A stretch of DNA of 64,000 bases from Bacteroidales bacterium. Its GTDB lineage: Bacteria > Bacteroidota > Bacteroidia > Bacteroidales > WCHB1-69. Under the pieces are notes generated by a model. The model did not search any database, was not told the DNA's origin, and worked only from the letters and a program-made list of their open reading frames with translations. Location: positions 25,646-89,645 of the forward strand of contig JAFZZK010000029.1 of NCBI GenBank assembly GCA_017615795.1, given 5' to 3'. Below are positions 45,928 through 54,022 of this stretch, in pieces. Each line of letters starts with the position of its first letter. Position 1 is the stretch's first letter. Made by a program: the position numbers and the translations under genes.

Positions 45928-46911
45928 ATGACATCCACTATTTTAATCGTAATTGGCGTACTGGCGTTAATCATCCTGTTTTTCTGGATGGTGCCTTTGC
46001 GCTTGTGGTTCATTGCCATCTTGAATGGCGTCCACATTTCCCTTCTGCAGCTCATCCTGATGCGTTGGCGTCGTGTTCCACCCGATATGATTGTCAATTC
46101 AATGATTACAGCTACCAAGGCTGGCATCAAACTGAACCGTGACCAATTGGAGGCACACTACTTGGCTGGTGGTCATGTGAAGCCGGTGGTCAGTGCCCTG
46201 ATCTCTGCCGACAAAGCCAACATTCCTTTGGATTTCAAGGCGGCCACGGCCATTGACTTGGCGGGGCGTAACGTCTTGGAAGCCATTCAGACTTCTGTGA
46301 ACCCGAAGGTTATCAACACACCGCCGGTGGCTGCTGTTGCAAAAGACGGTATTCAGCTTATTGCCAAGGCACGTGTGACCGTGCGCACCAACATCCGCCA
46401 GCTGGTGGGTGGTGCTGGCGAGGAGACCATCATCGCTCGTGTGGGCGAGGGCATCGTTTCCGCCATCGGCTCCGCCGACACCCACAAGATGGTGCTTGAA
46501 AATCCCGATTCCATCTCCAAACTCGTGCTTTCCAAGGGCCTTGACTCCGGTACCGCGTTTGAGATTCTCTCCATTGACATCGCCGATGTTGACGTGGGCA
46601 AGAATATTGGTGCTTTGTTGCAGATGGACCAGGCCAATGCCGACAAGAACATCGCGCAGGCCAAGGCCGAGGAGCGTCGTGCCATGGCTGTGGCTCAGGA
46701 ACAGGAGATGAAGGCCAAGGCACAGGAAGCCCGTGCCAAGGTTATCCTTGCCGAAGCCGAAGTGCCTCTCGCCCTCGCCGATGCATTCCGCAATGGAAAC
46801 CTCGGTGTGATGGACTATTACAAATTAGAAAATATCAAAGCCGACACCTCGATGCGCGAAGGCATCAGCAAGGTCGGACAGACTACAACTCCTAAACCCA
46901 ACAAGCAATGA
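45928..46911 (+). CDS. floA: flotillin-like protein FloA
   Basis: The 327-residue protein has an N-terminal membrane anchor (about 5-25, and 30-45 re-entrant), an SPFH/PHB-like domain (about 60-230) and an Ala/Glu/Lys-rich coiled-coil tail ([20 protein letters not shown] onwards) typical of FloA (YqfA). It oligomerises at the membrane and scaffolds microdomains. It is co-transcribed with nfeD and its stop overlaps the start of the nitroreductase gene by 4 nt (ATGA), so translation of the three genes is coupled. Confidence 0.93.
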   Translation: MTSTILIVIGVLALIILFFWMVPLRLWFIAILNGVHISLLQLILMRWRRVPPDMIVNSMITATKAGIKLNRDQLEAHYLAGGHVKPVVSALISADKANIPLDFKAATAIDLAGRNVLEAIQTSVNPKVINTPPVAAVAKDGIQLIAKARVTVRTNIRQLVGGAGEETIIARVGEGIVSAIGSADTHKMVLENPDSISKLVLSKGLDSGTAFEILSIDIADVDVGKNIGALLQMDQANADKNIAQAKAEERRAMAVAQEQEMKAKAQEARAKVILAEAEVPLALADAFRNGNLGVMDYYKLENIKADTSMREGISKVGQTTTPKPNKQ

Positions 46912-47576
46912 AAAAACTAATTGTCGCAGCATTGATGGCTGTATTAATTCTTCCCTGTATGGCACAAGTAACAAAATTAGAAGTCTCTGCCGTGAAAAAA
47001 GAAGGCCCATCCTCAATAGAGCTTCCTAAACCGAATATGAAGGGTGGCCTTCCCCTTTACGATGCACTGAGCAATCGCCAAACCCAACGCAAGTTCTCTC
47101 CCAAGCCTCTTGATGAGCAGCAACTTTCCGATATGTTGTGGTGTGCAGGCGGTGTCAATCGTCCTGATGGCAAGCTGACTTCGCCTACCGCGCGCAACGC
47201 CCAGGAAATTGATATCATAGTTTTTATGGAAAAAGGTGCTTATCTTTATCTTCCAAAGGAAAACATGCTCAAGATGCTTTTGCCGGAGGATCATCGTGCC
47301 GAGATGTCTCAATACAGCAAAATGCCTGTAGAAGCACCCGTGACCCTGTTGTTCTTCGCCAACTACGAGAAAATGGACGGTTTCGACGAACAGGCCCGTG
47401 ATTTCTATGGCGCCACCGATGCAGGCTTCGTGAGCCAGAATGTTTACCTCTATTGCGCCGCCAACAAACTGAGCACTGTCGTGATGGGCGCCATTGACCG
47501 CGAAAGACTCAGTGAACTCATTCCGATAAAGGGCAAACCCATTCTTGCACAACCTGTCGGTTATCCTGCCAAATAA
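46908..47576 (+). CDS. secreted nitroreductase-family (SagB-like) protein
   Basis: The 222-residue product resembles FMN nitroreductases of the SagB-type dehydrogenase group: [29 protein letters not shown] (about 50-78, only its first residues are the FMN-binding Arg-Ser/Arg region) and the C-terminal [12 protein letters not shown]. It starts with a signal peptide ([20 protein letters not shown]), unusual for a flavoenzyme of this kind, and is found in this form in Bacteroidota. It overlaps floA by 4 nt and the next gene by 1 nt. The substrate is unknown; periplasmic delivery of flavin or Tat-independent folding is unexplained. Confidence 0.78.
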   Translation: MKKLIVAALMAVLILPCMAQVTKLEVSAVKKEGPSSIELPKPNMKGGLPLYDALSNRQTQRKFSPKPLDEQQLSDMLWCAGGVNRPDGKLTSPTARNAQEIDIIVFMEKGAYLYLPKENMLKMLLPEDHRAEMSQYSKMPVEAPVTLLFFANYEKMDGFDEQARDFYGATDAGFVSQNVYLYCAANKLSTVVMGAIDRERLSELIPIKGKPILAQPVGYPAK

Positions 47577-48343
47577 TGATGAGAAAACTGTATATAGTCA
47601 TATTATTGATTTTGGGCATGACCGGCATGGGTTATGCCCAAAATTTTCAATATGGATATGAGATGATTCGTCTTACATCACAATATGACAAGAATATCGA
47701 TCCCAAATCGCAAAAATACGTGGATCGTATCCGGACGCGCCTCAATCAGGAGATGAATGTGGTCATCGGCCAATGCGATGCCACGATGTCTTCATACGAC
47801 CCCGCCAGTCCGCTCTCTAATTTTTTAACGGACATTCTGTTGGAAAAGGCTCCAGATTATGCAGGCGAATCTGATTTCCGTCAGTGCGACCTGTCACTGC
47901 TCAATTTCGGCGGCATTCGCAGCGAGTTGGCGGCTGGTGATGTCACCATCGGCGACATCTTTGCCATTTCCCCTTTTGAAAACTACCTCGTTTTCCTTGA
48001 CATCAAAGGCAGTGAGCTTCGAAAGGTGTTCAACCGGTTCGAGGAACGCAAGAAAAATGCACCATACGCTGGTGCCAAGATCACTTACCACTCCGGGCAT
48101 CCCATACAAGTACTGGTTCAGGGCAAGCCCATAGATGACGAGCGCATCTATCGTGTGGTTACCCTCAACTTTATAGCGGAGGGCGGTGACGACATCCTCC
48201 GCAACATAAAGTACGAGAGGACGCACTATACGCAAGTCGTGTTCCGCGATTTCCTCATCCAGGAAATTCGCAACATGACCCAAGAAGGCCGGCATATCGT
48301 TGGCAAATTGGATGACAGGGTTGTCATCAAGCCGATGCCATAA
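47576..48343 (+). CDS. 5'-nucleotidase C-terminal domain protein, stand-alone
   Basis: The 255-residue product has a signal peptide ending GYAQ (ATG 47579 is an alternative start) and then only the substrate-binding C-terminal domain of 5'-nucleotidases: LLNFGGIRSELAAGDVTIGD (about 105-124), ISPFENYLVFLDIKG and YRVVTLNFIAEGGDD. The metallophosphoesterase domain that does the chemistry is absent. In other Bacteroidota a separate metallophosphatase gene usually lies next to it; here the next gene is cstA behind a terminator. It may pair with an enzyme encoded elsewhere. Confidence 0.83.
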   Translation: MMRKLYIVILLILGMTGMGYAQNFQYGYEMIRLTSQYDKNIDPKSQKYVDRIRTRLNQEMNVVIGQCDATMSSYDPASPLSNFLTDILLEKAPDYAGESDFRQCDLSLLNFGGIRSELAAGDVTIGDIFAISPFENYLVFLDIKGSELRKVFNRFEERKKNAPYAGAKITYHSGHPIQVLVQGKPIDDERIYRVVTLNFIAEGGDDILRNIKYERTHYTQVVFRDFLIQEIRNMTQEGRHIVGKLDDRVVIKPMP

Positions 48344-48373
48344 GAAGAGTTTAACGTTCAAATAATAAAGTAG

Positions 48374-48400
48374 GGACAACGCACGCGTTGTCCATTTTTT
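48374..48400 (+). terminator. terminator of the nfeD-floA operon
   Basis: GGACAACGC (48374-48382) and GCGTTGTCC (48385-48393) pair perfectly, followed by A and six Ts. Confidence 0.8.
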
Positions 48401-48424
48401 AAATTCAAAATCCTAAAATCACCT

Positions 48425-49909
48425 ATGATCACTTTTCTCATAGCTCTTGTAGCATTAATGCTGGGGTATCTCATTTACGGAAAATTGGTGGAGCGCGTAT
48501 TTGGCGCCGACCCCAAGCGTGAAACCCCTGCCGTCACGATGGCGGATGGCGTGGACTATGTTCCCATGAAGCCGTGGCGCATTTTCTTGATACAGTTCTT
48601 GAATATCGCAGGCGTGGGGCCTATCTGCGGTGCCATCATGGGCGCACAGTTCGGCACGGCCTCTTTCCTGTGGATTGTGTTCGGCAGCATATTTGCCGGT
48701 GCCGTCCACGACTATTTGGGCGGCATGATATCCCTGCGCGAAAAGGGCTGTAGCCTGCCCGAAATCCACGGCAAGTACTTGGGCAATGGGATGAAACAGG
48801 TGATGCGCTTCTTTACTATCATTCTTATGATTCTTGTCGGCGCCGTTTTTGTCAACACCCCCGCTGTGTTGCTCAACAACAACTTCACCCCTGATTGGAA
48901 TATTTTTGTGTGGGTGGGCATTATTTTTGCCTATTACCTCATCGCCACGTTGTTGCCTATCGACAAGCTGATTGGCCGCATCTATCCCATCTTCGGCTTC
49001 CTATTGTTGGGCATGGCGGTGGCCATAGTGGTCGCCTTCTTCGTTTACCGTCCGGATATTCCGGAACTATGGAGTGGTTTGCAAAACCGCCATCCGGACG
49101 CGGCCCACAATCCCATTTTCCCGATGATGTTCATCAGTATTGCGTGCGGTGCCATCAGCGGGTTCCATGCCACGCAATCGCCGCTCATGGCGCGTTGCAT
49201 GGTCAACGAGAAGCAAGGCAGGCCCATCTTCTACGGTGCTATGATTACCGAGGGCGTCGTGGCCTTGATATGGGCCGCCGCCGCCACCGTCTTCTACCAT
49301 GACCCTGTCTTGGCTCAGAGCACTATCAGCCCTGACGGCCATCCTCTGGGCGGCAACGCCATGGTTGGGGTTATCGCCAACGAGTGGTTCCCCACGGTTA
49401 TTGCCGTTATTTGTATTCTGGGCGTGATCAGCGCGGCGGTCACCTCCGGCGACACGGCATTGCGCTCTGCACGTCTTATTGCGGCCGATTTTATGCACGT
49501 AGACCAGAAGCCTGTCAAGAACCGTTTGTTCGTGGCATTGCCCATATTCGTTGTGGCCGCTGGCCTGCTCATATACTCCCTCGTCGATGCGAAAGGCTTT
49601 GACGTGATTTGGCGCTATTTCGCATGGGCCAACCAACTGTTGGCTACTGTCACTTTGTGGGCCATCTCCGTCTTTTTGCGTAAAAACAGGGGCGGCTATT
49701 GGTTCCTGATGACTCTCCTGCCAGCTGTTTTTATGACGATGGTTACTGGAAGTTTCCTTTTTGTAGCTGAAAAAGAGGGCTTTGGCTCCTTCTTGTCGCG
49801 TCCTGTCGGCTACGGCATAGGCATTGTTATCACACTCTCCGTGCTGATTGTTTTTCTTCTTAAAACGAATGAGAAGGGTCGTGAAGGGGGCGAGGAGTTG
49901 AACAAATAG
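48425..49909 (+). CDS. cstA: CstA-family peptide/pyruvate transporter
   Basis: The 494-residue protein is polytopic with about 13 hydrophobic segments. Family marks are FLNIAGVGPICGAIMGAQFG (about 58-77), AGAVHDYLGGMISLREKG, GFHATQSPLMARCM and AAVTSGDTALRSARLI. CstA proteins import peptides or pyruvate during carbon limitation. This is the shorter form found in Bacteroidota, lacking the extra C-terminal segments of the ~700-residue E. coli protein. It has a terminator before it and a promoter region after it, so it is probably transcribed alone; I saw no regulator next to it. Confidence 0.92.
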   Translation: MITFLIALVALMLGYLIYGKLVERVFGADPKRETPAVTMADGVDYVPMKPWRIFLIQFLNIAGVGPICGAIMGAQFGTASFLWIVFGSIFAGAVHDYLGGMISLREKGCSLPEIHGKYLGNGMKQVMRFFTIILMILVGAVFVNTPAVLLNNNFTPDWNIFVWVGIIFAYYLIATLLPIDKLIGRIYPIFGFLLLGMAVAIVVAFFVYRPDIPELWSGLQNRHPDAAHNPIFPMMFISIACGAISGFHATQSPLMARCMVNEKQGRPIFYGAMITEGVVALIWAAAATVFYHDPVLAQSTISPDGHPLGGNAMVGVIANEWFPTVIAVICILGVISAAVTSGDTALRSARLIAADFMHVDQKPVKNRLFVALPIFVVAAGLLIYSLVDAKGFDVIWRYFAWANQLLATVTLWAISVFLRKNRGGYWFLMTLLPAVFMTMVTGSFLFVAEKEGFGSFLSRPVGYGIGIVITLSVLIVFLLKTNEKGREGGEELNK

Positions 49910-49956
49910 TCCTTGACAGCTCGGGCCTGCCTGCTTGCATCCAATCTCAAAAAAAA

Positions 49957-49988
49957 TTTGCGTTATTAAAAAGAAATATATACTTTTG
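49957..49988 (+). promoter_or_regulatory. promoter of pgi
   Basis: TTTG (49957-49960) and TACTTTTG (49981-49988) are spaced exactly 20 nt. This is one of the best promoter matches in the window. Confidence 0.8.
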
Positions 49989-50010
49989 CACCGTTATTTG
50001 CAAAAGTATA
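49979..50010. promoter_or_regulatory. perfect 12-bp inverted repeat on the pgi promoter
   Basis: TATACTTTTGCA (49979-49990) and TGCAAAAGTATA (49999-50010) are exact reverse complements around an 8-nt spacer. The left arm contains the -7 box and the start point should fall in or near the spacer, so the element looks like an operator. The right arm also creates a minus-strand TACTTTTG. Confidence 0.6.
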
Positions 50011-50052
50011 GGTTGCAAATTATGTATGTTGATTTCTTAAAATATTGATGAT

Positions 50053-51351
50053 ATGAAGATTACATTTAATGACGCATTGTTTGCGGTCTCCATGGATGAG
50101 TTGCGTGGACACGCAGCGTTGGGTGAGGCCGCCTTTCAGACCGCAGTCCAAAAAAGTGGACGTGGCAACGACTTTTTGGGTTGGATTGACCTTCCCGCAG
50201 AGATTTCAGATGACGACATGAAGTCTGTAGAGGCGTGTGCCTCCGCAATGGCGGCTCAGTCTGATGTGGTGGTGGTCATCGGCATCGGCGGCTCCTATCT
50301 GGGCGCGCGTGCCGTCATCGAGGCCCTGCAGCACAGCTTCCGCCCGATGCTGCCCGAACAGAAACCGATCATCTTGTATGCCGGTAACAGTATGAGTGAG
50401 GACTACCTCCACGACCTGCTTGACGTGTTGGATAAGAAGGATTACTCGTTGGTGGTGATTTCCAAGTCGGGCACGACAACGGAGCCGGCTTTGGCATTCC
50501 GCATCCTTAAACAGCATTGCGAGCAGAAATATGGCCTTGACAATGCCCGCAAGCGCATTGTGGCCGTCACAGACCGCGCGCGTGGTGCCCTCAAGACCTT
50601 AGCCACAGAGGAGGGGTATCCCACCTTCGTGATTCCTGACGATGTGGGTGGTCGTTACTCTGTGCTGACGCCCGTGGGACTGCTTCCTATCGCAGCAGCC
50701 GGCTTTTCCGTGCGCAAGCTCGTGGAGGGTGCCAAGTCCATGCGCAGCCAATTGCTCGCTGCTAAGTCCTTTGAGGAAAATCCTGCCATACAGTATGCCT
50801 TGATGCGCTATATGCTCTATAACCAAGGCCTTAAACTGGAGCTGATGACCTCCTTCGAACCCAAGCTTTTCTATTTCATCGAATGGTTCAAGCAACTTTT
50901 CGGCGAAAGTGAAGGCAAGGAACATAAGGGTATCTTCCCGACAGGTGCCATCTTCTCCACCGACCTGCATTCCCTCGGCCAATACATCCAAGAGGGCACA
51001 CGACAACTCTTTGAGACGGTGCTTACTGTGGAGAATGCCCACCATAGTGTAGCCATCCCTGCCGACGAGAAGAATACGGACGGCCTCAACTATTTGCAGC
51101 ATCGCTCCATCAACGAGATTAACCACATCGCCCAACAGGGCACTTGCATGGCTCATGTTGATGGTGGTGTGCCTAATATTCAAGTTGTCATCCCGGAAAT
51201 CAACGAATTCTATCTGGGTGAACTCATTTATTTCTTCGAGATGAGTTGTGCCGTCAGCGGCTATATGCTTGAGGTGAACCCCTTTGACCAGCCTGGTGTG
51301 GAGGCCTACAAGCGCAATATGTTCAAACTGCTCGGCAAGCCCGGCTTCTGA
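50053..51351 (+). CDS. pgi: glucose-6-phosphate isomerase
   Basis: The 432-residue protein interconverts glucose-6-phosphate and fructose-6-phosphate. VVVIGIGGSYLGARA (about 73-87), VISKSGTTTEPALAF (about 135-149, phosphate binding), GGRYSVLTPVGLLP and the C-terminal QPGVEAYKRNMFKLLG are the known family motifs. Length matches the shorter bacterial PGI type. It is preceded by a strong promoter with an inverted repeat and followed after 11 nt by a sodium/solute symporter gene, which suggests coupling of sugar uptake and glycolysis. Confidence 0.96.
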   Translation: MKITFNDALFAVSMDELRGHAALGEAAFQTAVQKSGRGNDFLGWIDLPAEISDDDMKSVEACASAMAAQSDVVVVIGIGGSYLGARAVIEALQHSFRPMLPEQKPIILYAGNSMSEDYLHDLLDVLDKKDYSLVVISKSGTTTEPALAFRILKQHCEQKYGLDNARKRIVAVTDRARGALKTLATEEGYPTFVIPDDVGGRYSVLTPVGLLPIAAAGFSVRKLVEGAKSMRSQLLAAKSFEENPAIQYALMRYMLYNQGLKLELMTSFEPKLFYFIEWFKQLFGESEGKEHKGIFPTGAIFSTDLHSLGQYIQEGTRQLFETVLTVENAHHSVAIPADEKNTDGLNYLQHRSINEINHIAQQGTCMAHVDGGVPNIQVVIPEINEFYLGELIYFFEMSCAVSGYMLEVNPFDQPGVEAYKRNMFKLLGKPGF

Positions 51352-51362
51352 TTTTCCTTTTG

Positions 51363-52856
51363 ATGTCCGGTTTTATATTTGCCTTCTTTGTATTCTATGT
51401 GGTGCTGCTGTTTGTGATTACCGGCATCACTTCCCGAAAGGCTGACAACCAGACCTATTTCACGGGCAATCGGAAGTCCCCGTGGTTTGTGGTGGCGTAC
51501 GGAATGATTGGCAGCTCGCTCTCGGGCGTGACCTTTATGTCCGTGCCCGGTGATGTCTATACCACGCAGTTTACCTACTTCGGCGTGGTGCTGGGTTATG
51601 TGCTGGGTTACTTGGTCATCGGCGGTTTACTGCTGCCGTTGTATTACAAGCAGAACGTCACCTCCATCTATGAGTACCTCGGCGGGCGCATCGGCAACGA
51701 GGCGCACAAGACCGGTTCGGTGCTATTCTTTATCTCCCGCCTCTTAGGTTCCGCATTGCGGATGTATCTTGTCATCTTCGTGCTGCAAGTGTTTGTCTTC
51801 GACGGTTGGAACATTCCCATCTGGCTCACCTCCATTGTGATGATCACCATCATCCTGCTCTACACGATGCGGGGCGGCATCAAGACGGTGGTGTGGACCG
51901 ACCTGCTGCAGACCACGTTCCTGATAGGGGCGCTGGTCATCACCATCATTGTGATAATGCGCAACTCGGGCGGCTCGTTCTCCGACCTGTGGCAGGGAAT
52001 GTCCACCGCGGGCAAGGGCGGTGCCGACTGCCGGACGGTGTGGAATCTGGACTGGCACGACAACAGCTTTTTCCTCAAGCAGATCATCGGCGGGATGTTC
52101 ATTACCATCGCGATGACGGGTCTTGATCAGGATATGATGCAGAAAAACCTCTCTTGCAAGTCGCTGCGCGATGCGCAACGCAATATGTTCTCGTTTACCT
52201 CCATTCTGGTGGTGGTGAACATCCTCTTCCTGATGCTGGGCGGTATGCTGCTGGTTTTCGCGCAGCGCAATGGCGTCGATGTCTCGCAGATGCCCACCGA
52301 CCGCATCTATCCCGAAATCGCCTTCAAGTATTTGGGCAAGGCGGGCGCGATGGTCTTCGTGTTCGGTCTCATCTCGGCGGGCTTCTCCTCCGCCGACGGC
52401 ACCTTTACGGCACTGACAACGACCGTGTGTTACGACATTCTCCGTATTGAGCGGCGTTATCCTTCCGAAGCCACGCAGTTGCGGGTGCGCCGCATCGTGC
52501 ACGTGCTGATTTCGTTGCTATTCTTGATGGTTATCATCATTGTCTCCAACCACCATAACGACGCGCTCATCCGCATTATCTTTATGGTGGCCTCCTACAC
52601 CTACGGACCGCTGCTTGGCCTCTTTATGTTCGGCATCTTCACCAAGCGGGAGGTGCCGGCCGGTCGCCGCTGGGCCATCCCTGTGATTGCAGTGCTGATA
52701 CCCACATTATGCTACATCCTCTCTTCGCACTCCCAGCAATGGCTGTGGGGCTACAAGTTCGGCTACGAGCTGCTCATCGTCAACGGCCTGCTCGTCTTCG
52801 CCTGCCTGATGGCCGTAAGCAAAAAGAAGGAAACCGTTGAGTTGTTAAATTATTAA
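51363..52856 (+). CDS. sodium/solute symporter (SSS family)
   Basis: From ATG 51363 (an in-frame TTG lies just before) the product has 497 residues and about 13 transmembrane segments of the LeuT-like SSS fold. SSLSGVTFMSVPGDVYTTQF and the GGIKTVVWTDLLQTTFL segment (about 169-186), which includes the Trp-Thr-Asp of SGLT-type transporters, are recognisable; SAGFSSADGTFTALTTT (about 340-356) matches the sodium-site region. The substrate could be a sugar, inositol or sialic acid; co-transcription with pgi favours a hexose-type sugar. The final codons and the stop fall inside an 8-bp tandem repeat, so the C-terminus may vary between strains. Confidence 0.88.
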   Translation: MSGFIFAFFVFYVVLLFVITGITSRKADNQTYFTGNRKSPWFVVAYGMIGSSLSGVTFMSVPGDVYTTQFTYFGVVLGYVLGYLVIGGLLLPLYYKQNVTSIYEYLGGRIGNEAHKTGSVLFFISRLLGSALRMYLVIFVLQVFVFDGWNIPIWLTSIVMITIILLYTMRGGIKTVVWTDLLQTTFLIGALVITIIVIMRNSGGSFSDLWQGMSTAGKGGADCRTVWNLDWHDNSFFLKQIIGGMFITIAMTGLDQDMMQKNLSCKSLRDAQRNMFSFTSILVVVNILFLMLGGMLLVFAQRNGVDVSQMPTDRIYPEIAFKYLGKAGAMVFVFGLISAGFSSADGTFTALTTTVCYDILRIERRYPSEATQLRVRRIVHVLISLLFLMVIIIVSNHHNDALIRIIFMVASYTYGPLLGLFMFGIFTKREVPAGRRWAIPVIAVLIPTLCYILSSHSQQWLWGYKFGYELLIVNGLLVFACLMAVSKKKETVELLNY

Positions 52857-52886
52857 ACTATTAAACTATTAAACTATTAAACTATT
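52852..52886. repeat. 8-bp tandem repeat
   Basis: Four exact copies of ATTAAACT plus a partial copy. The stop codon of the symporter gene (52854-52856) lies in the first copy. Confidence 0.9.
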
Positions 52887-52896
52887 ATTTCTAACC

Positions 52897-52948
52897 CCTG
52901 AAACCTGAAACTTGAAACCTGAACCCTGAACCCTGAAACCTGAACCCT
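52897..52948. repeat. 7-bp tandem repeat
   Basis: Seven copies of CCTGAAA/CCTGAAC (one CTTGAAA) plus a partial copy, in the spacer before the aquaporin gene. Confidence 0.9.
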
Positions 52949-53011
52949 CCCCTCCCCTCTGATCACCTTTATCACCAATAATCCCCAATTACAAACTTAA
53001 AATTAACGCTT

Positions 53012-53725
53012 ATGAAAAAGTATTTCGCTGAATTAGTCGGAACGTTTGTTCTGACGCTTCTTGGCTGCGGAACAGCCATGTTCATCGGTTGCGCCACTCC
53101 TGCTGGTGTGGTGGGCACCGCTATCGCATTCGGTCTCACCGTGGTGGCGATGGCTTACACCATTGGTGGCATCTCCGGCTGCCATATCAACCCGGCTATT
53201 ACCTTTGCCGTGGCACTCTCTAAACGCATGACCTGGAAGGATGCTTGTGGCTACTGGATTGGACAAGTCCTTGGCGGTATCCTTGCTGGCGCTGTGCTGT
53301 TGCTGCTTGCCAATGTGGTTACACCTGGCGCCGCGGAATGCACGTTTGGCGTTAACATCGCTGAAAACATGCAAGGTCTCGGCACCAATGGTGTCGCCAA
53401 CGCTGGCGGTGTCGGTGGCGCGTTCCTCGTGGAGGTCATTGCCACGTTCATCTTCGTCCTGGTGGTGCTCGGCACTACGGATGGCAAGGTGGGTGCCGGC
53501 AACCTCGCTGGTCTCGCCATCGGCCTGACGCTGATCCTTGTGCACCTCGTCTGCATCAACCTGACCGGAACCTCCGTCAACCCGGCTCGTTCCATTGGAC
53601 CGGCCCTGTTCGCAGGTGGTGAGGCTCTCTGCAATGTTTGGGTGTTCATTTGCGCCCCGCTCGTGGGTGCCGCATTGTCTGCACTCGTATGGAAGGGTTT
53701 CAGCTGCGACAAGTGCGCTGAATAG
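53012..53725 (+). CDS. aqpZ: aquaporin Z-type water channel
   Basis: The 237-residue protein has six transmembrane segments and both channel motifs, NPA in GCHINPAITF (about 60) and in TSVNPARSIGP (about 189), with the Arg of the selectivity filter following the second. The residues around the filter (His/Cys/Arg side of AqpZ, e.g. NPARSIGPALF) fit a water channel rather than a glycerol facilitator. Length is normal. It lies 155 nt behind the symporter gene, separated by tandem repeats, and ends in a strong terminator. Confidence 0.92.
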   Translation: MKKYFAELVGTFVLTLLGCGTAMFIGCATPAGVVGTAIAFGLTVVAMAYTIGGISGCHINPAITFAVALSKRMTWKDACGYWIGQVLGGILAGAVLLLLANVVTPGAAECTFGVNIAENMQGLGTNGVANAGGVGGAFLVEVIATFIFVLVVLGTTDGKVGAGNLAGLAIGLTLILVHLVCINLTGTSVNPARSIGPALFAGGEALCNVWVFICAPLVGAALSALVWKGFSCDKCAE

Positions 53726-53749
53726 TCTTCCCCTCCTCATTAGGTAATG

Positions 53750-53790
53750 AACCCGGAGATGGCATCCGCCGCCTCCGGGTTTGTTTTATT
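53750..53790 (+). terminator. terminator after aqpZ
   Basis: AACCCGGAG (53750-53758) pairs with CTCCGGGTT (53773-53781); TG and a T-rich tract follow. Confidence 0.8.
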
Positions 53791-53819
53791 TTTTATATTA
53801 CTACCCCGGCCTACGGCCA

Positions 53820-53871
53820 CCCCTTCTACAATAGAAGGGGATTTTTTGTGCGTCCGCACTTCATTGCGGAC
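53820..53871 (+). terminator. second terminator-like hairpin and a further hairpin
   Basis: CCCCTTCTA (53820-53828) pairs with TAGAAGGGG (53832-53840), then A and six Ts. Close behind, GTCCGC (53852-53857) pairs with GCGGAC (53866-53871). The first has perfect terminator form, but no gene ends just before it, so it may be a mobile palindrome. Confidence 0.5.
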
Positions 53872-53929
53872 AAAGGAAAGTAAATTGCGATCTATCCACA
53901 TCTAAATCATTGACTTTAATGATTTAATA

Positions 53930-54022
53930 GCTGAATAATTTAATAATTTAATAGCTTAATAACCCCCACTCTCAACTCTTAATTTTTAATTCTCAATCCT
54001 CAATTCTTAATTCTTAATTCTC
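53930..54022. repeat. AT-rich simple-sequence spacer
   Basis: Short motifs such as AATTTAATA, TTAATAGC, AATTCTTA and CTCAATT recur irregularly; the end of the minus-strand ATP-grasp-like gene lies in it. I see no gene in 53726-54006. Confidence 0.5.

Noticed and set aside
52852-52948. CRISPR array
   Set aside because: The units are 7-8 bp and contiguous without spacers, and there is no cas gene.
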